NCBI GenBank assembly: GCA_018335655.1
Contig: JAGXRX010000007.1
Location: forward strand, 1 to 64,000
Source: Erysipelothrix sp.
GTDB lineage: Bacteria > Bacillota_I > Bacilli_A > Erysipelotrichales > Erysipelotrichaceae
Direction of reading: 5' to 3'
Length of the DNA: 64,000 nucleotides
A model generated the notes under the pieces. It searched no databases, was not told the origin of the DNA, and was given only the letters and a program-made list of their open reading frames with translations. The first letter of the stretch is position 1, and each line of letters opens with the position of its first letter. Shown here piece after piece: positions 49,096 through 57,810 of this stretch. Made by a program: the position numbers and the translations under genes.

Positions 49096-49743
49096 TTAAG
49101 ATAGGTTTTCGATTGCTTCTAAAATGACATCAAAGGGTTGATTTCCAACAAGTTCAATTGAATCATTAATGACAATCTTAGGTACACTTGAAACATTGAA
49201 GCGATTAGATAATTCTGAGAACGTTTGTGCTTCCACCATTTCGCCTTCAATGTTAGGATTTAACATTGCAAGTTTGTGTGCTTTTTGAACTGCACCAGGA
49301 CAATGAGGACATGACAATGTCACAAACACTTTGATATTTACAGGTTTTTCAATAGCATTAATTCGTTTTAAATAGTCTTGTGGAACTTCTTCTTCATGAG
49401 CATTACCCATGTCTAGAATTGCTGGGATGAATGAATTAATCTCATGTCCTGCAGGAATTCCATTAAACTTAACACCATGATTTTGCCCTTTATGATCAAG
49501 GAGTACAAAACTTGGAACCATTTCAATATTGTATTCTTTTGCTAAGGCATAATCTTTGTCGATATCATAATGAGCAAGATGAATCTTGTCGGATAATTCT
49601 TCTACTTCGTGAAGTAAAGCATGGGTTTCTTCACAGCTTACACATTCACCTTGTGATGTAAAAAAGGCAATAGTTACATCATCCTTGATTTCTTTAAATA
49701 CGGTGCGCAATTGGTTTGCGACTTCATCATTCATTATACGCAT
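49096..49743 (-). CDS. Tandem thioredoxin-fold disulfide oxidoreductase (PDO/AhpF-NTD-like)
   Basis: Two Trx folds with CVSC and CPHC; VPSFVLLDHKGQ and VSSVPKIVIND cis-Pro loops; AGGAGG RBS. Confidence 0.85.
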   Translation of the reverse strand: MRIMNDEVANQLRTVFKEIKDDVTIAFFTSQGECVSCEETHALLHEVEELSDKIHLAHYDIDKDYALAKEYNIEMVPSFVLLDHKGQNHGVKFNGIPAGHEINSFIPAILDMGNAHEEEVPQDYLKRINAIEKPVNIKVFVTLSCPHCPGAVQKAHKLAMLNPNIEGEMVEAQTFSELSNRFNVSSVPKIVINDSIELVGNQPFDVILEAIENLS

Positions 49744-50719
49744 AGTTTCCTCCTAGTTGGTTTATGTATTCAGATGCTGCTAAGGCAGCAGTAGCACCTT
49801 GTGCTACAGCAATAATAATCTGCTTATAAGGACTTTCACACACATCTCCAGCAGCATATAAGCCAGGAAGAGAAGTACGTTGATGAGTGTCGACAAGGAC
49901 ATGTCCTGAGTCTGAAAGCGTGACGATATCTTTAACAAGATCTGAGTTTGGAATGTTTCCAATCTCTACAAATAGTCCATCTGCTTCAATACTTCGCTCA
50001 GTATTTGTTGACTTATCGAGTACGTGGATACCTTTCATTCTTGTGTCACCATAGATTTCAAGAATTTGGGTTTGTTTGAAGACGCTGATTTTCTTATGAT
50101 TCATCATTTGATCCACAAGAATTTTATCGGCTCTAAATTCAGAGCGATGGACGACAATGACTTTGCTTGCCCATTTCGCAACATCAAGGGATGCCTCAAC
50201 AGCAGAATTTCCACCCCCTGCAATAATGACAACTTTATCTTTAAATAAAGGGGCATCACAGATTGCACAATAGGCTACTCCTTTATCACTAAAAGTTTCT
50301 TCTCCAGGGACATCTAAACGTCGAGGATTTGAACCACTCGATAGTAGTACGGTTTTAGCCTTTAAGATTTGCTTGTTATCAAGATGTATTTTAAAGATTG
50401 AACCAACTTTTTCAAGTTGTGTAATAGATACTTCTTCAAGCATTGGAATATCAAACTGTTTTATATGATGAATGTAGGCTTCATTTAAACCTTCACCACT
50501 GATTTGTGCTATTCCTAAATAATTGTCAACACTGGAGGTATTAAGAAGTTGTCCACCCAATCGTTTTGCAATGATTGCGGTTGTTAAACCTTTACGAAAT
50601 GCATACAGTGCTGCATTATAACCTGCAGGACCACCACCAATAACTAAATGATCATAAATAATAGCATCATCTAAAGTTGGAGATTTCAAAACTTGATTAA
50701 AATTGAATGAAAAGCTCAT
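49727..50719 (-). CDS. trxB: Thioredoxin reductase-like FAD/NAD(P) oxidoreductase
   Basis: IGGGPAGYNAALYAFRKG, CAICDAPLFKDK, GGGNSAVEASLDVA, GLYAAGDVCESPYKQIIIAVAQGA. Confidence 0.92.
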   Translation of the reverse strand: MSFSFNFNQVLKSPTLDDAIIYDHLVIGGGPAGYNAALYAFRKGLTTAIIAKRLGGQLLNTSSVDNYLGIAQISGEGLNEAYIHHIKQFDIPMLEEVSITQLEKVGSIFKIHLDNKQILKAKTVLLSSGSNPRRLDVPGEETFSDKGVAYCAICDAPLFKDKVVIIAGGGNSAVEASLDVAKWASKVIVVHRSEFRADKILVDQMMNHKKISVFKQTQILEIYGDTRMKGIHVLDKSTNTERSIEADGLFVEIGNIPNSDLVKDIVTLSDSGHVLVDTHQRTSLPGLYAAGDVCESPYKQIIIAVAQGATAALAASEYINQLGGNYAYNE

Positions 50720-50761
50720 AGGTACCTCCTGATACTATTATAAAGGGACACTATTTGAATT

Positions 50762-51427
50762 TCAAGCATCTTGCAATGATTTCTTAACAATCTTTGAAAT
50801 TGTTGATTGATCGAGTCCTAAAAATAGTTCGCCAATTTCTTTTAATGAACACACAGTGGTTTGGTATAAATTGAATACACATTCATCTCTAAGAGACTTA
50901 TCAGCCATAACTTCTTCAAATGAACAGTTGTGCTCATTAAGAAATGTATTAAGTTGTTCTTCAACAGATTTAACATCACATTCAAAGCATTCTTCATCGA
51001 AGGTGGTAAGAAGATCAAGTGGAGATGTTGCAAGTTGATGATAGACACAATATGAGTTATACGGTGATTTTGCTGGTTTATTAACTGCATTAAGAATTGA
51101 TTCTAAATCCGACAAGGTATCAATAGGTTTACTTTTAAAGCGTTGTGTGAATAATTTTCCTTGTGGTTTTTTGTAGTTAGTATAGGTGATTAAAAGGGAA
51201 GACATTATTTTTGAAATATTCATATGTGGTGTACGTACTAATAGTTCAAAACTAAAGTCACTAAGTAAACAGTAAGCAAAGATGTCAAACTTAAACTTTC
51301 GTTTCGAGAAATTTAACATTGCTAAAAAATGGTCACGATCTTCATTTGACTCAAACATTGGTTGAGTTGAAGATTGCGTAACAAGTAGTACACTTGCGTT
51401 GTGATTTGATCGAGCAGTACGTGGCAT
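50762..51427 (-). CDS. RAYT/REP-associated transposase-like protein lacking the HUH histidines
   Basis: MPRTARSNHNASVLLVTQSS...AYCLLSDFSFELLVRT...MSSLLITYTNYKKPQGKLFTQRFKSKPI; C-terminal HTH LKEIGELFLGLDQSTISKIVKK. Confidence 0.75.
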   Translation of the reverse strand: MPRTARSNHNASVLLVTQSSTQPMFESNEDRDHFLAMLNFSKRKFKFDIFAYCLLSDFSFELLVRTPHMNISKIMSSLLITYTNYKKPQGKLFTQRFKSKPIDTLSDLESILNAVNKPAKSPYNSYCVYHQLATSPLDLLTTFDEECFECDVKSVEEQLNTFLNEHNCSFEEVMADKSLRDECVFNLYQTTVCSLKEIGELFLGLDQSTISKIVKKSLQDA

Positions 51428-51512
51428 AAATCAACTTTAAACTATCTCTACAGAAATTTCAAGTGATGTCCCATTAGTTTAGTAAGAATGAGGTTTAAAT
51501 TTATGATACACT

Positions 51513-52757
51513 ATGTCCATGAAACATATTGGACTAATATTAGCTCAAGATCTATCGATTGATACAGATCTTCATCTTCAAGAACTTAAAGCTTTATGTG
51601 CGACGATTGACATTGAAGTGCCTTTTGTGGTGACTCAAAAAATGCGTGCGCGCAAACCTGGACTACTTGGACAAGGTAAGTTGAGTGAAATTAAACTCGC
51701 TATGGATGAGCGAGTTACTCACATTATCACACTGCAAACACTATCTCCCAATGATCGTACTTTGTTAGCTGAGTATTTTCCTAATCAAATTATTATGGAT
51801 AAATTTGAGGTCGTTGTTACAATATTTGAGAGACGAGCTTCTTCAACACTAAGTAACTTACAAGTAAAACTACTACGTCTTCAAATGGAATATGCAAATC
51901 TAGCAGGGAGCTATGAAAGCTATTCTAAACAAGGTGGAGGTGGTGTAAGCCGAGGTCAAGGTGAACAACAACTTCAAATTGATCGACGTCATTTATCACG
52001 ACGAATGATAGAAGTACGAAATAAGATTGAGAAAGAACATAAAAAGAATGAAATGATGACACAACGTCGTCAGAAAAATAGTGTGTTTACAGTGTCTCTT
52101 GTTGGATATACCAATGCTGGTAAGTCAACTCTACTTAATGCACTCTTAAGTTTAAGTAAAGCAAGCAAAACAAGCAAAATGGTAGAGTCCAAGAATCAAG
52201 TGTTCTCATCTTTAGACACAGCGACTCGACGTATTGAAATTCCGTTTTATGCACCATTTTTACTCATTGATACTGTTGGACTAATTCATGAATGTCCTGC
52301 AGAGCTTGTTGAAGCCTTTAAAACAACTATGAGTTCACTTGATGAAGCTGATTTAGTCATTGCACTCATCGATGCATCGCGCCAAGATACTCAAGCACAG
52401 TTAGAAACAATCCTTAGTTATGCACCAACCCTTGATGAAGACAAACTATTGGTTGTCTTTAATAAATGTGATTTAAATCCACTGCATACAAATCATTTAT
52501 GTATAAGCGCTAAAAATGGTGACAGTGTTATGAAACTTGTGGAGATCATTGATGATCGTCAAACTCATGATTTTATTCTTGTGAAGGGTGAATGTGATGA
52601 GAGTGAAGTTGGTCAACTTTTCCAAGAGAGCAGTGATTGTGTCATCACAAAATTAATCAAAGGATCAGATAGTATTTATTGTGAAGCTAAGATTGCTCCT
52701 CATCGCAAAGACTTAATGGCAATTCTTGTAACTCAAAATACTAGTGTTCGCTCATAG
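51513..52757 (+). CDS. hflX: GTPase HflX
   Basis: GLLGQGKLSEIK, SLVGYTNAGKSTLLNALL, IDTVGLI, NKCDLNP. Confidence 0.94.
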   Translation: MSMKHIGLILAQDLSIDTDLHLQELKALCATIDIEVPFVVTQKMRARKPGLLGQGKLSEIKLAMDERVTHIITLQTLSPNDRTLLAEYFPNQIIMDKFEVVVTIFERRASSTLSNLQVKLLRLQMEYANLAGSYESYSKQGGGGVSRGQGEQQLQIDRRHLSRRMIEVRNKIEKEHKKNEMMTQRRQKNSVFTVSLVGYTNAGKSTLLNALLSLSKASKTSKMVESKNQVFSSLDTATRRIEIPFYAPFLLIDTVGLIHECPAELVEAFKTTMSSLDEADLVIALIDASRQDTQAQLETILSYAPTLDEDKLLVVFNKCDLNPLHTNHLCISAKNGDSVMKLVEIIDDRQTHDFILVKGECDESEVGQLFQESSDCVITKLIKGSDSIYCEAKIAPHRKDLMAILVTQNTSVRS

Positions 52758-52763
52758 AATAAA

Positions 52764-52790
52764 AAGAAAGTTCTTACTTTCTTTTTTTCA
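52764..52790 (+). terminator. Intrinsic terminator
   Basis: AAAAAGAAAG-TTCTTA-CTTTCTTTTTTT. Confidence 0.88.
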
Positions 52791-53002
52791 GCATTTTCTA
52801 ATAAATAATGATTAGGCTTCAGAAGACTTGTTTCGCTTACAGGATTCCATTACATTTCAAGATAAAAATAATGTCAAATCACAAGTAAATCAACTCCATA
52901 TTAATCACTATTTAAATGATTAAAGTTATCTTACTCAATAAAACACACTACAAAAATAGGGAATATTCTGTTATAATATGTCAAAGATAAGGAGGACAAT
53001 TT

Positions 53003-53689
53003 ATGGAATGGTCTTGTAAATGTCATGGCTGTGAACATCAAATGTGCACGAATCGTGTTCCTATTTTTTCGTCCTTGTCGCATGAAGAAATGGATGCTAT
53101 TCAATCACTCATTATTCAAAGAACATATAATAAAGGTGAAGTCATTATTAAAGCGAATGAACCTATGCATGCTATATTCATTCTTAATGAAGGGGTTGTT
53201 AAGATTAATAAACGTTTTCAGGATAAAGAGCAAATTCTATATTTACTCACTGAAAATGAATTCTTTGGTGAAACTAACTTGTTTGCACAAACAAATTCTA
53301 ATATGAATGTCATTGCCTTAACAAAAACAGTATTATGTACTATCTCAAAAGCAGATTTTGAAAAACTAGTGTATAAGTATCCTTCCATTGGACTTAAGAT
53401 GCTTGAAGAGATTACACATCGTTTAATCAAGACACAACAGTTAATTGAAAATACAGGATTTAAACCTATAGATGATCGTATTGTAGAGATGCTCAAAGAG
53501 TTTGCTCCTAAATATGGTAAAAGCGCTGAAAAGGGAACACTCATTGAACTTCCTTTAAATCGTGAGGAATTAGCCAACTATCTTGGATTAACTCGTGAGA
53601 CTATATCACGTAAGTTAGCAAAAATGGATAAAGAAGGTTTAATCAAAATCATTGGACATAAAAAGATTTTATTATATCATTCATCTTAG
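53003..53689 (+). CDS. Crp/Fnr family regulator with N-terminal Cys cluster
   Basis: CKCHGCEHQMCTNRVPIFSSL; cNMP-like barrel; HTH LPLNREELANYLGLTRETISRKLAKMDKEGLI. Confidence 0.93.
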   Translation: MEWSCKCHGCEHQMCTNRVPIFSSLSHEEMDAIQSLIIQRTYNKGEVIIKANEPMHAIFILNEGVVKINKRFQDKEQILYLLTENEFFGETNLFAQTNSNMNVIALTKTVLCTISKADFEKLVYKYPSIGLKMLEEITHRLIKTQQLIENTGFKPIDDRIVEMLKEFAPKYGKSAEKGTLIELPLNREELANYLGLTRETISRKLAKMDKEGLIKIIGHKKILLYHSS

Positions 53690-53707
53690 TGATGAATGAT
53701 TTTTTTA
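53683..53707 (+). terminator. Intrinsic terminator overlapping stop codon
   Basis: ATTCATC-TTAGT-GATGAAT-GATTTTTTT. Confidence 0.85.
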
Positions 53708-53720
53708 GAAAGAGGATTCT

Positions 53721-54995
53721 ATGACTAAACCTGTTGTTTATTGGACAAGTCGTGCGCTTCGTGTTCGTGATAATCCAGCTTTATCTTATGCACAACATCT
53801 TGCGTTTGAAAAAAAAGTACCACTCAAAGTTGTCTTTGTTGTCTATCCTCATTTTCCATATGCTAATGAGCGTAATATGCACTTTCTTTTGAGTGGTCTA
53901 AAAGAAATGCAAGATAAACTTAAACTGCTTAATATCCCACTTGAATGTATCCTTAAAGATCCAGTTGAATATTTTCAAGAACACACTCAACACTTTGAAG
54001 CAATAGTCATGGATCATCATGTTTTAAAACCAGTAATCGCAACTCAAAAGCGTGTTATTGAGCATGCTAAAACAGTGAATGTGAAAACGTATGTCTTAAG
54101 TGTTGCACCTGTTGTCCCAGTGGAAGTTGCTAGTCCAAAACTAGAATTTTCTGCGCGCACAATTAGACCTAAGATTATGGGTCAATACAAAGCATGGCTT
54201 CAAGAAGCTGAACCAGTTATTGCTCATAGTTTTAATAAAGAAAACTTAGAATTACCAGATATTGATGTAGATGCAATCATTAATGCTCATCCTCATTGGA
54301 AACAACTGAAACGATCAGTTCTAAAACCTGGAGAAGATGCTGCTTATAAACAACTAGAACACTTTATTAATAAAGGACTTCAACATTACGGTGACAGAAA
54401 TGAAATAGACTCACAAGGTCAATCTAATCTCTCAGCTTACCTACACTTTGGTATGATATCCCCCAAGGTTATGATTTCTAAAATAGAATCGACTCAATCT
54501 CCTCATGCACCACTTTTTGTAGAAGAAGCTTTAGTGCGAAGAGAACTAGCAGAAAACTATTGTCATTATCAAAAGAATTATGACTCGCTTGATGGTGCAT
54601 GGCCCTGGGCTAAGACAACACTGCTTGAGCATGTTCATGATCCACGCCTATTTGAATATAATCTTGAAACCTTTGAGCAAGCAAAAACTCATGATGCCTT
54701 ATGGAATCATTGTATGCAAACAATGATAGAAACTGGTTATTTACATTCCTATTTACGAATGTATTGGGCAAAAATGGTTTTGTATTGGACTAAGCATCCA
54801 GAGGATGCTATAAAGATTCTTATCCACCTTAATGATACTTACTTTCTAGATGGTCGTGATCCTAACGGTTATACTGGAATTATGTGGAGTGTTGCGGGTG
54901 TTCATGATCGCCCTTGGTTTAATCGACCTATTACAGGATTGATTAGAGCAATGGGACTTGAGGGAACATTAAAAAAGACGAAAATTCGTCTTTAA
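53721..54995 (+). CDS. phrB: Deoxyribodipyrimidine photolyase (cryptochrome/photolyase family)
   Basis: VYWTSRALRVRDNPALSYA, SNLSAYLHFGMISP, RRELAENYCHY, LDGRDPNGYTGIMWSVAGVHDRPW. Confidence 0.94.
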   Translation: MTKPVVYWTSRALRVRDNPALSYAQHLAFEKKVPLKVVFVVYPHFPYANERNMHFLLSGLKEMQDKLKLLNIPLECILKDPVEYFQEHTQHFEAIVMDHHVLKPVIATQKRVIEHAKTVNVKTYVLSVAPVVPVEVASPKLEFSARTIRPKIMGQYKAWLQEAEPVIAHSFNKENLELPDIDVDAIINAHPHWKQLKRSVLKPGEDAAYKQLEHFINKGLQHYGDRNEIDSQGQSNLSAYLHFGMISPKVMISKIESTQSPHAPLFVEEALVRRELAENYCHYQKNYDSLDGAWPWAKTTLLEHVHDPRLFEYNLETFEQAKTHDALWNHCMQTMIETGYLHSYLRMYWAKMVLYWTKHPEDAIKILIHLNDTYFLDGRDPNGYTGIMWSVAGVHDRPWFNRPITGLIRAMGLEGTLKKTKIRL

Positions 54996-56557
54996 ACAAT
55001 CAGATTTATGAGATCCTTAAGAACTTGAAGGGTCTCTTCTTTTTCTTTGTAGACAGTTGGAATTTGACTGAGTAGCTGTGAAAGATACTTGTGTAGCGTA
55101 AATACTGTGTTTCCTTCAGTAGTTACAAGTGCAATATGATTAAGTTTAGAAGGAGAAGTAGGAGTCATGACAACTCCAATGTGTTCTCGAACGGTAATAT
55201 TAATGTTCATATCTCTTTGAATACTAGGTTTACGAAGGAAAATTAGATGATAGTTTTTGTATTCTTCAACCATTGACTTAATACTTTCGCAGTATTGCCT
55301 AACTTCTTGTGAAGTGAGTTTCATTACCCGATTAGCAAAGAAGCGACTCTCAAAAAAAGTATGTTCAGGATCTAAGATTAAATCTCTCATTGTTTTAAGG
55401 TTAATGACTTCTTTCATATCAATATTGATAATTACTTGACTTCGTGACAAAAGATATCGTCTTACTATACTCATGTATCGCTCAGCAGCATCCTGGGGTA
55501 GGGTTAATGCATAGCGCTCAAACACACTCAGTGGCAAAAAGAATGGACTCGTCAGATTATTAAAAATAATCATGTTAAATTCAGCACTTTCAGTGATCAC
55601 CATTCGCTCCAATAAACTTAATTGTGTCTCAGTTGTGTATGTAGTGACAAGTGATCGACATGTTGCCATTCGCCCTAAGAATAAAGCAGTTTGCATATGT
55701 ATAGAAGTAATGTCAAAGTGCAAATATCCAATTTTCTCATAATCAGACAACTGTGAACTTAATGAGACATAAGCCAATTTCTCTTTAATTATAAAGGTTG
55801 TTGATCGAACACTTGGTATGGCGTAGTTAGGAAAATAGAAAGCATTCACTTTACCATTTAACATTAAAGGAAACCAAGTGTTTAGAGCACGAATATATAA
55901 TTCACTAGGACGTGAATTCATGAAAATTACTGATAATCGATGGCCTTTACTGGTGATTCTTTTAAGATAATTTGCCCACAATACTGGGAAATAATCATCT
56001 TCAATCCACCAACCTGAATCTTCATCTGAGAATATGTAAATATCAGTGACTTCAGTAAGTTCTAGTGCAATCTTTAGGAAATATAAGACTGCATTACGTT
56101 TACCAATATTATCTTTGTAAATATACACGTCAGTTCGTGTAGATAAATCAAGTTGAATGACAGGGTGTTCAATCGAATTCTCACTACCTGTGATTATCGA
56201 TCTCACATGGGTTAGAGTATCTGAGTTGGCTGCATAATTCATAAGTGGAATTTGAGGCTTCGAATTAGAAACAACTAACCAATCTTCAAAAACATCAAGA
56301 TCAGATGTCAAATGTGTTGCGATTGTTCGATGACCTGCAATAATCATATTAAGTTCTTCACGCTGAGCTTGTGTCTTAATTTGAGCTAAGAAGAACTTTG
56401 CAAGTTCTCGGTATTGTCCATTCTTATAAGAAGGAACACGATTGCCATTCTTCCAACGGCTTAGTAAAGAAACATCAAAGCCACATTGTTTTGAAACAAG
56501 CTTATGATTGACATTAAATAGTCGATATAGATAAGAAAATTTCTCATGAAAGAACAT
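54992..56557 (-). CDS. Large N-terminal HTH protein with unassigned C-terminal region
   Basis: N-terminal HTH (VNHKLVSKQCGFDVSLLSRWKNGNRVPSYKNGQYRELAKFF); remaining roughly 450 aa not recognised. Confidence 0.75.
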   Translation of the reverse strand: MFFHEKFSYLYRLFNVNHKLVSKQCGFDVSLLSRWKNGNRVPSYKNGQYRELAKFFLAQIKTQAQREELNMIIAGHRTIATHLTSDLDVFEDWLVVSNSKPQIPLMNYAANSDTLTHVRSIITGSENSIEHPVIQLDLSTRTDVYIYKDNIGKRNAVLYFLKIALELTEVTDIYIFSDEDSGWWIEDDYFPVLWANYLKRITSKGHRLSVIFMNSRPSELYIRALNTWFPLMLNGKVNAFYFPNYAIPSVRSTTFIIKEKLAYVSLSSQLSDYEKIGYLHFDITSIHMQTALFLGRMATCRSLVTTYTTETQLSLLERMVITESAEFNMIIFNNLTSPFFLPLSVFERYALTLPQDAAERYMSIVRRYLLSRSQVIINIDMKEVINLKTMRDLILDPEHTFFESRFFANRVMKLTSQEVRQYCESIKSMVEEYKNYHLIFLRKPSIQRDMNINITVREHIGVVMTPTSPSKLNHIALVTTEGNTVFTLHKYLSQLLSQIPTVYKEKEETLQVLKDLINLIV

Positions 56558-56580
56558 AAAATACCTCGCTAAAAGCATTT

Positions 56581-56633
56581 TGACACAAATTGACAAAAAA
56601 TGTCAATGACAAAATGTCAAAAAATGTGTGACA
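56581..56633. promoter_or_regulatory. Array of six TGACA/TGTCA half-sites, candidate operator
   Basis: TGACAcaaatTGACAaaaaaTGTCAaTGACAaaaTGTCAaaaaatgtgTGACA. Confidence 0.65.
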
Positions 56634-56715
56634 ATGATTAACATATAAGTTAAAATAAGGTCGGTAGTGAACGTGTTGGAATGGGGAATGTCCAAATGGG
56701 TGCGGGGATAAAAAA

Positions 56716-56738
56716 GACGGTTACGTCTTTTTTTGTGC
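56716..56738 (+). terminator. Intrinsic terminator in HTH/exonuclease intergenic region
   Basis: AAAAAGACG-GTTA-CGTCTTTTTTT. Confidence 0.85.
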
Positions 56739-56771
56739 TACAATACTATTTATTAAGTAAGGAAAGTGGAT

Positions 56772-57335
56772 ATGAACCGATTTACAGCAATAGACTTTGA
56801 AACTGCAAACAAATATCAATTAAGTGCGTGTGCATTAGGAATCGTAGTTTTTGAGGACGGTATGGAAATCATGCGAAAGTCCTTTTTAATAAAACCACCT
56901 TCACCTTATGATTATTTTGATCCTACTAATGTCAGAATTCATCAGATCACTTCATCAATGGTTTCACTCTCTCCATCGTTTTATGAAGTTTTCCCAATCA
57001 TTGAACCATACTTACGTGATAGCATCATCATTGCACACAATGCAGATTTTGACTTAGGGATATTAAGAGCACTAATAGCTCATTTTCATTGCGAGCTTCC
57101 ACCAATGTTTTATGGTTGTACCGTTCAACTTTCACGCAAAGCATTTGAAGGATTAACAAACTATAAACTTAATACTGTCGCAGAAGCATTAGGGTTTCCA
57201 CTTAATCATCACGATGCCTTATCTGATGCACTAGCATGTGCGAATATCATGCTTACAACGATGATGGGAATGAATGAATTTAACGTGTTAAATTGTTTCA
57301 ATGACCTTGGTGTGAACATAAAACAGATTATTTGA
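56772..57335 (+). CDS. DnaQ-like 3'-5' exonuclease
   Basis: FTAIDFETANK, IIAHNADFDLGIL, HDALSDALACANI. Confidence 0.93.
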   Translation: MNRFTAIDFETANKYQLSACALGIVVFEDGMEIMRKSFLIKPPSPYDYFDPTNVRIHQITSSMVSLSPSFYEVFPIIEPYLRDSIIIAHNADFDLGILRALIAHFHCELPPMFYGCTVQLSRKAFEGLTNYKLNTVAEALGFPLNHHDALSDALACANIMLTTMMGMNEFNVLNCFNDLGVNIKQII

Positions 57336-57408
57336 AAGCAGTTACATTTATTTCATCATTTACATTTTGCCTTAAGACTTATATAATACAAGTATTATTG
57401 AGGAACCT

Positions 57409-57798
57409 ATGAACACATTTGAAAACAATGCTTACTTTTGGCAAAAAATAGATACTTTGACTTTTTCAAGTCATTTTGTCTTATCTCAATCTAAAGGATC
57501 GAGTCACCCTACGTATCACAACCTTGTTTATCCCCTTGATTATGGATATCTTAAAGATACACTCTCAGCAGATGCAAATGGAATTGCCATGTATAAAGGA
57601 TCACTATCAACATCCATGGTCAATGCATGTGTAATTGCGGCAGATATATTGAAAAAAGATATTGAAATTAAGCTTTTACTTGGCTGTACTCCCTCAGAGG
57701 AAGAAGATATCCTTCGATTTTTAAATCAGACTGAATTTCAAAAAACGGTGTTAATCCGTCGCGCTAACACTGTACCAACATGGGCAATGAATGACTAG
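57409..57798 (+). CDS. Inorganic pyrophosphatase-like protein
   Basis: SQSKGSSHPTYHNLVYPLDYGYLKDTLSADANGIAMYKGS, PPase-like core; IKLLLGCTPSEEEDILRFLN. Confidence 0.65.
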   Translation: MNTFENNAYFWQKIDTLTFSSHFVLSQSKGSSHPTYHNLVYPLDYGYLKDTLSADANGIAMYKGSLSTSMVNACVIAADILKKDIEIKLLLGCTPSEEEDILRFLNQTEFQKTVLIRRANTVPTWAMND

Positions 57799-57810
57799 GC
57801 CCATTTTTTT

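Noticed and set aside
50762-51427. Active IS200-like insertion sequence
   Set aside because: HUH histidines missing and no terminal hairpins seen next to the gene.
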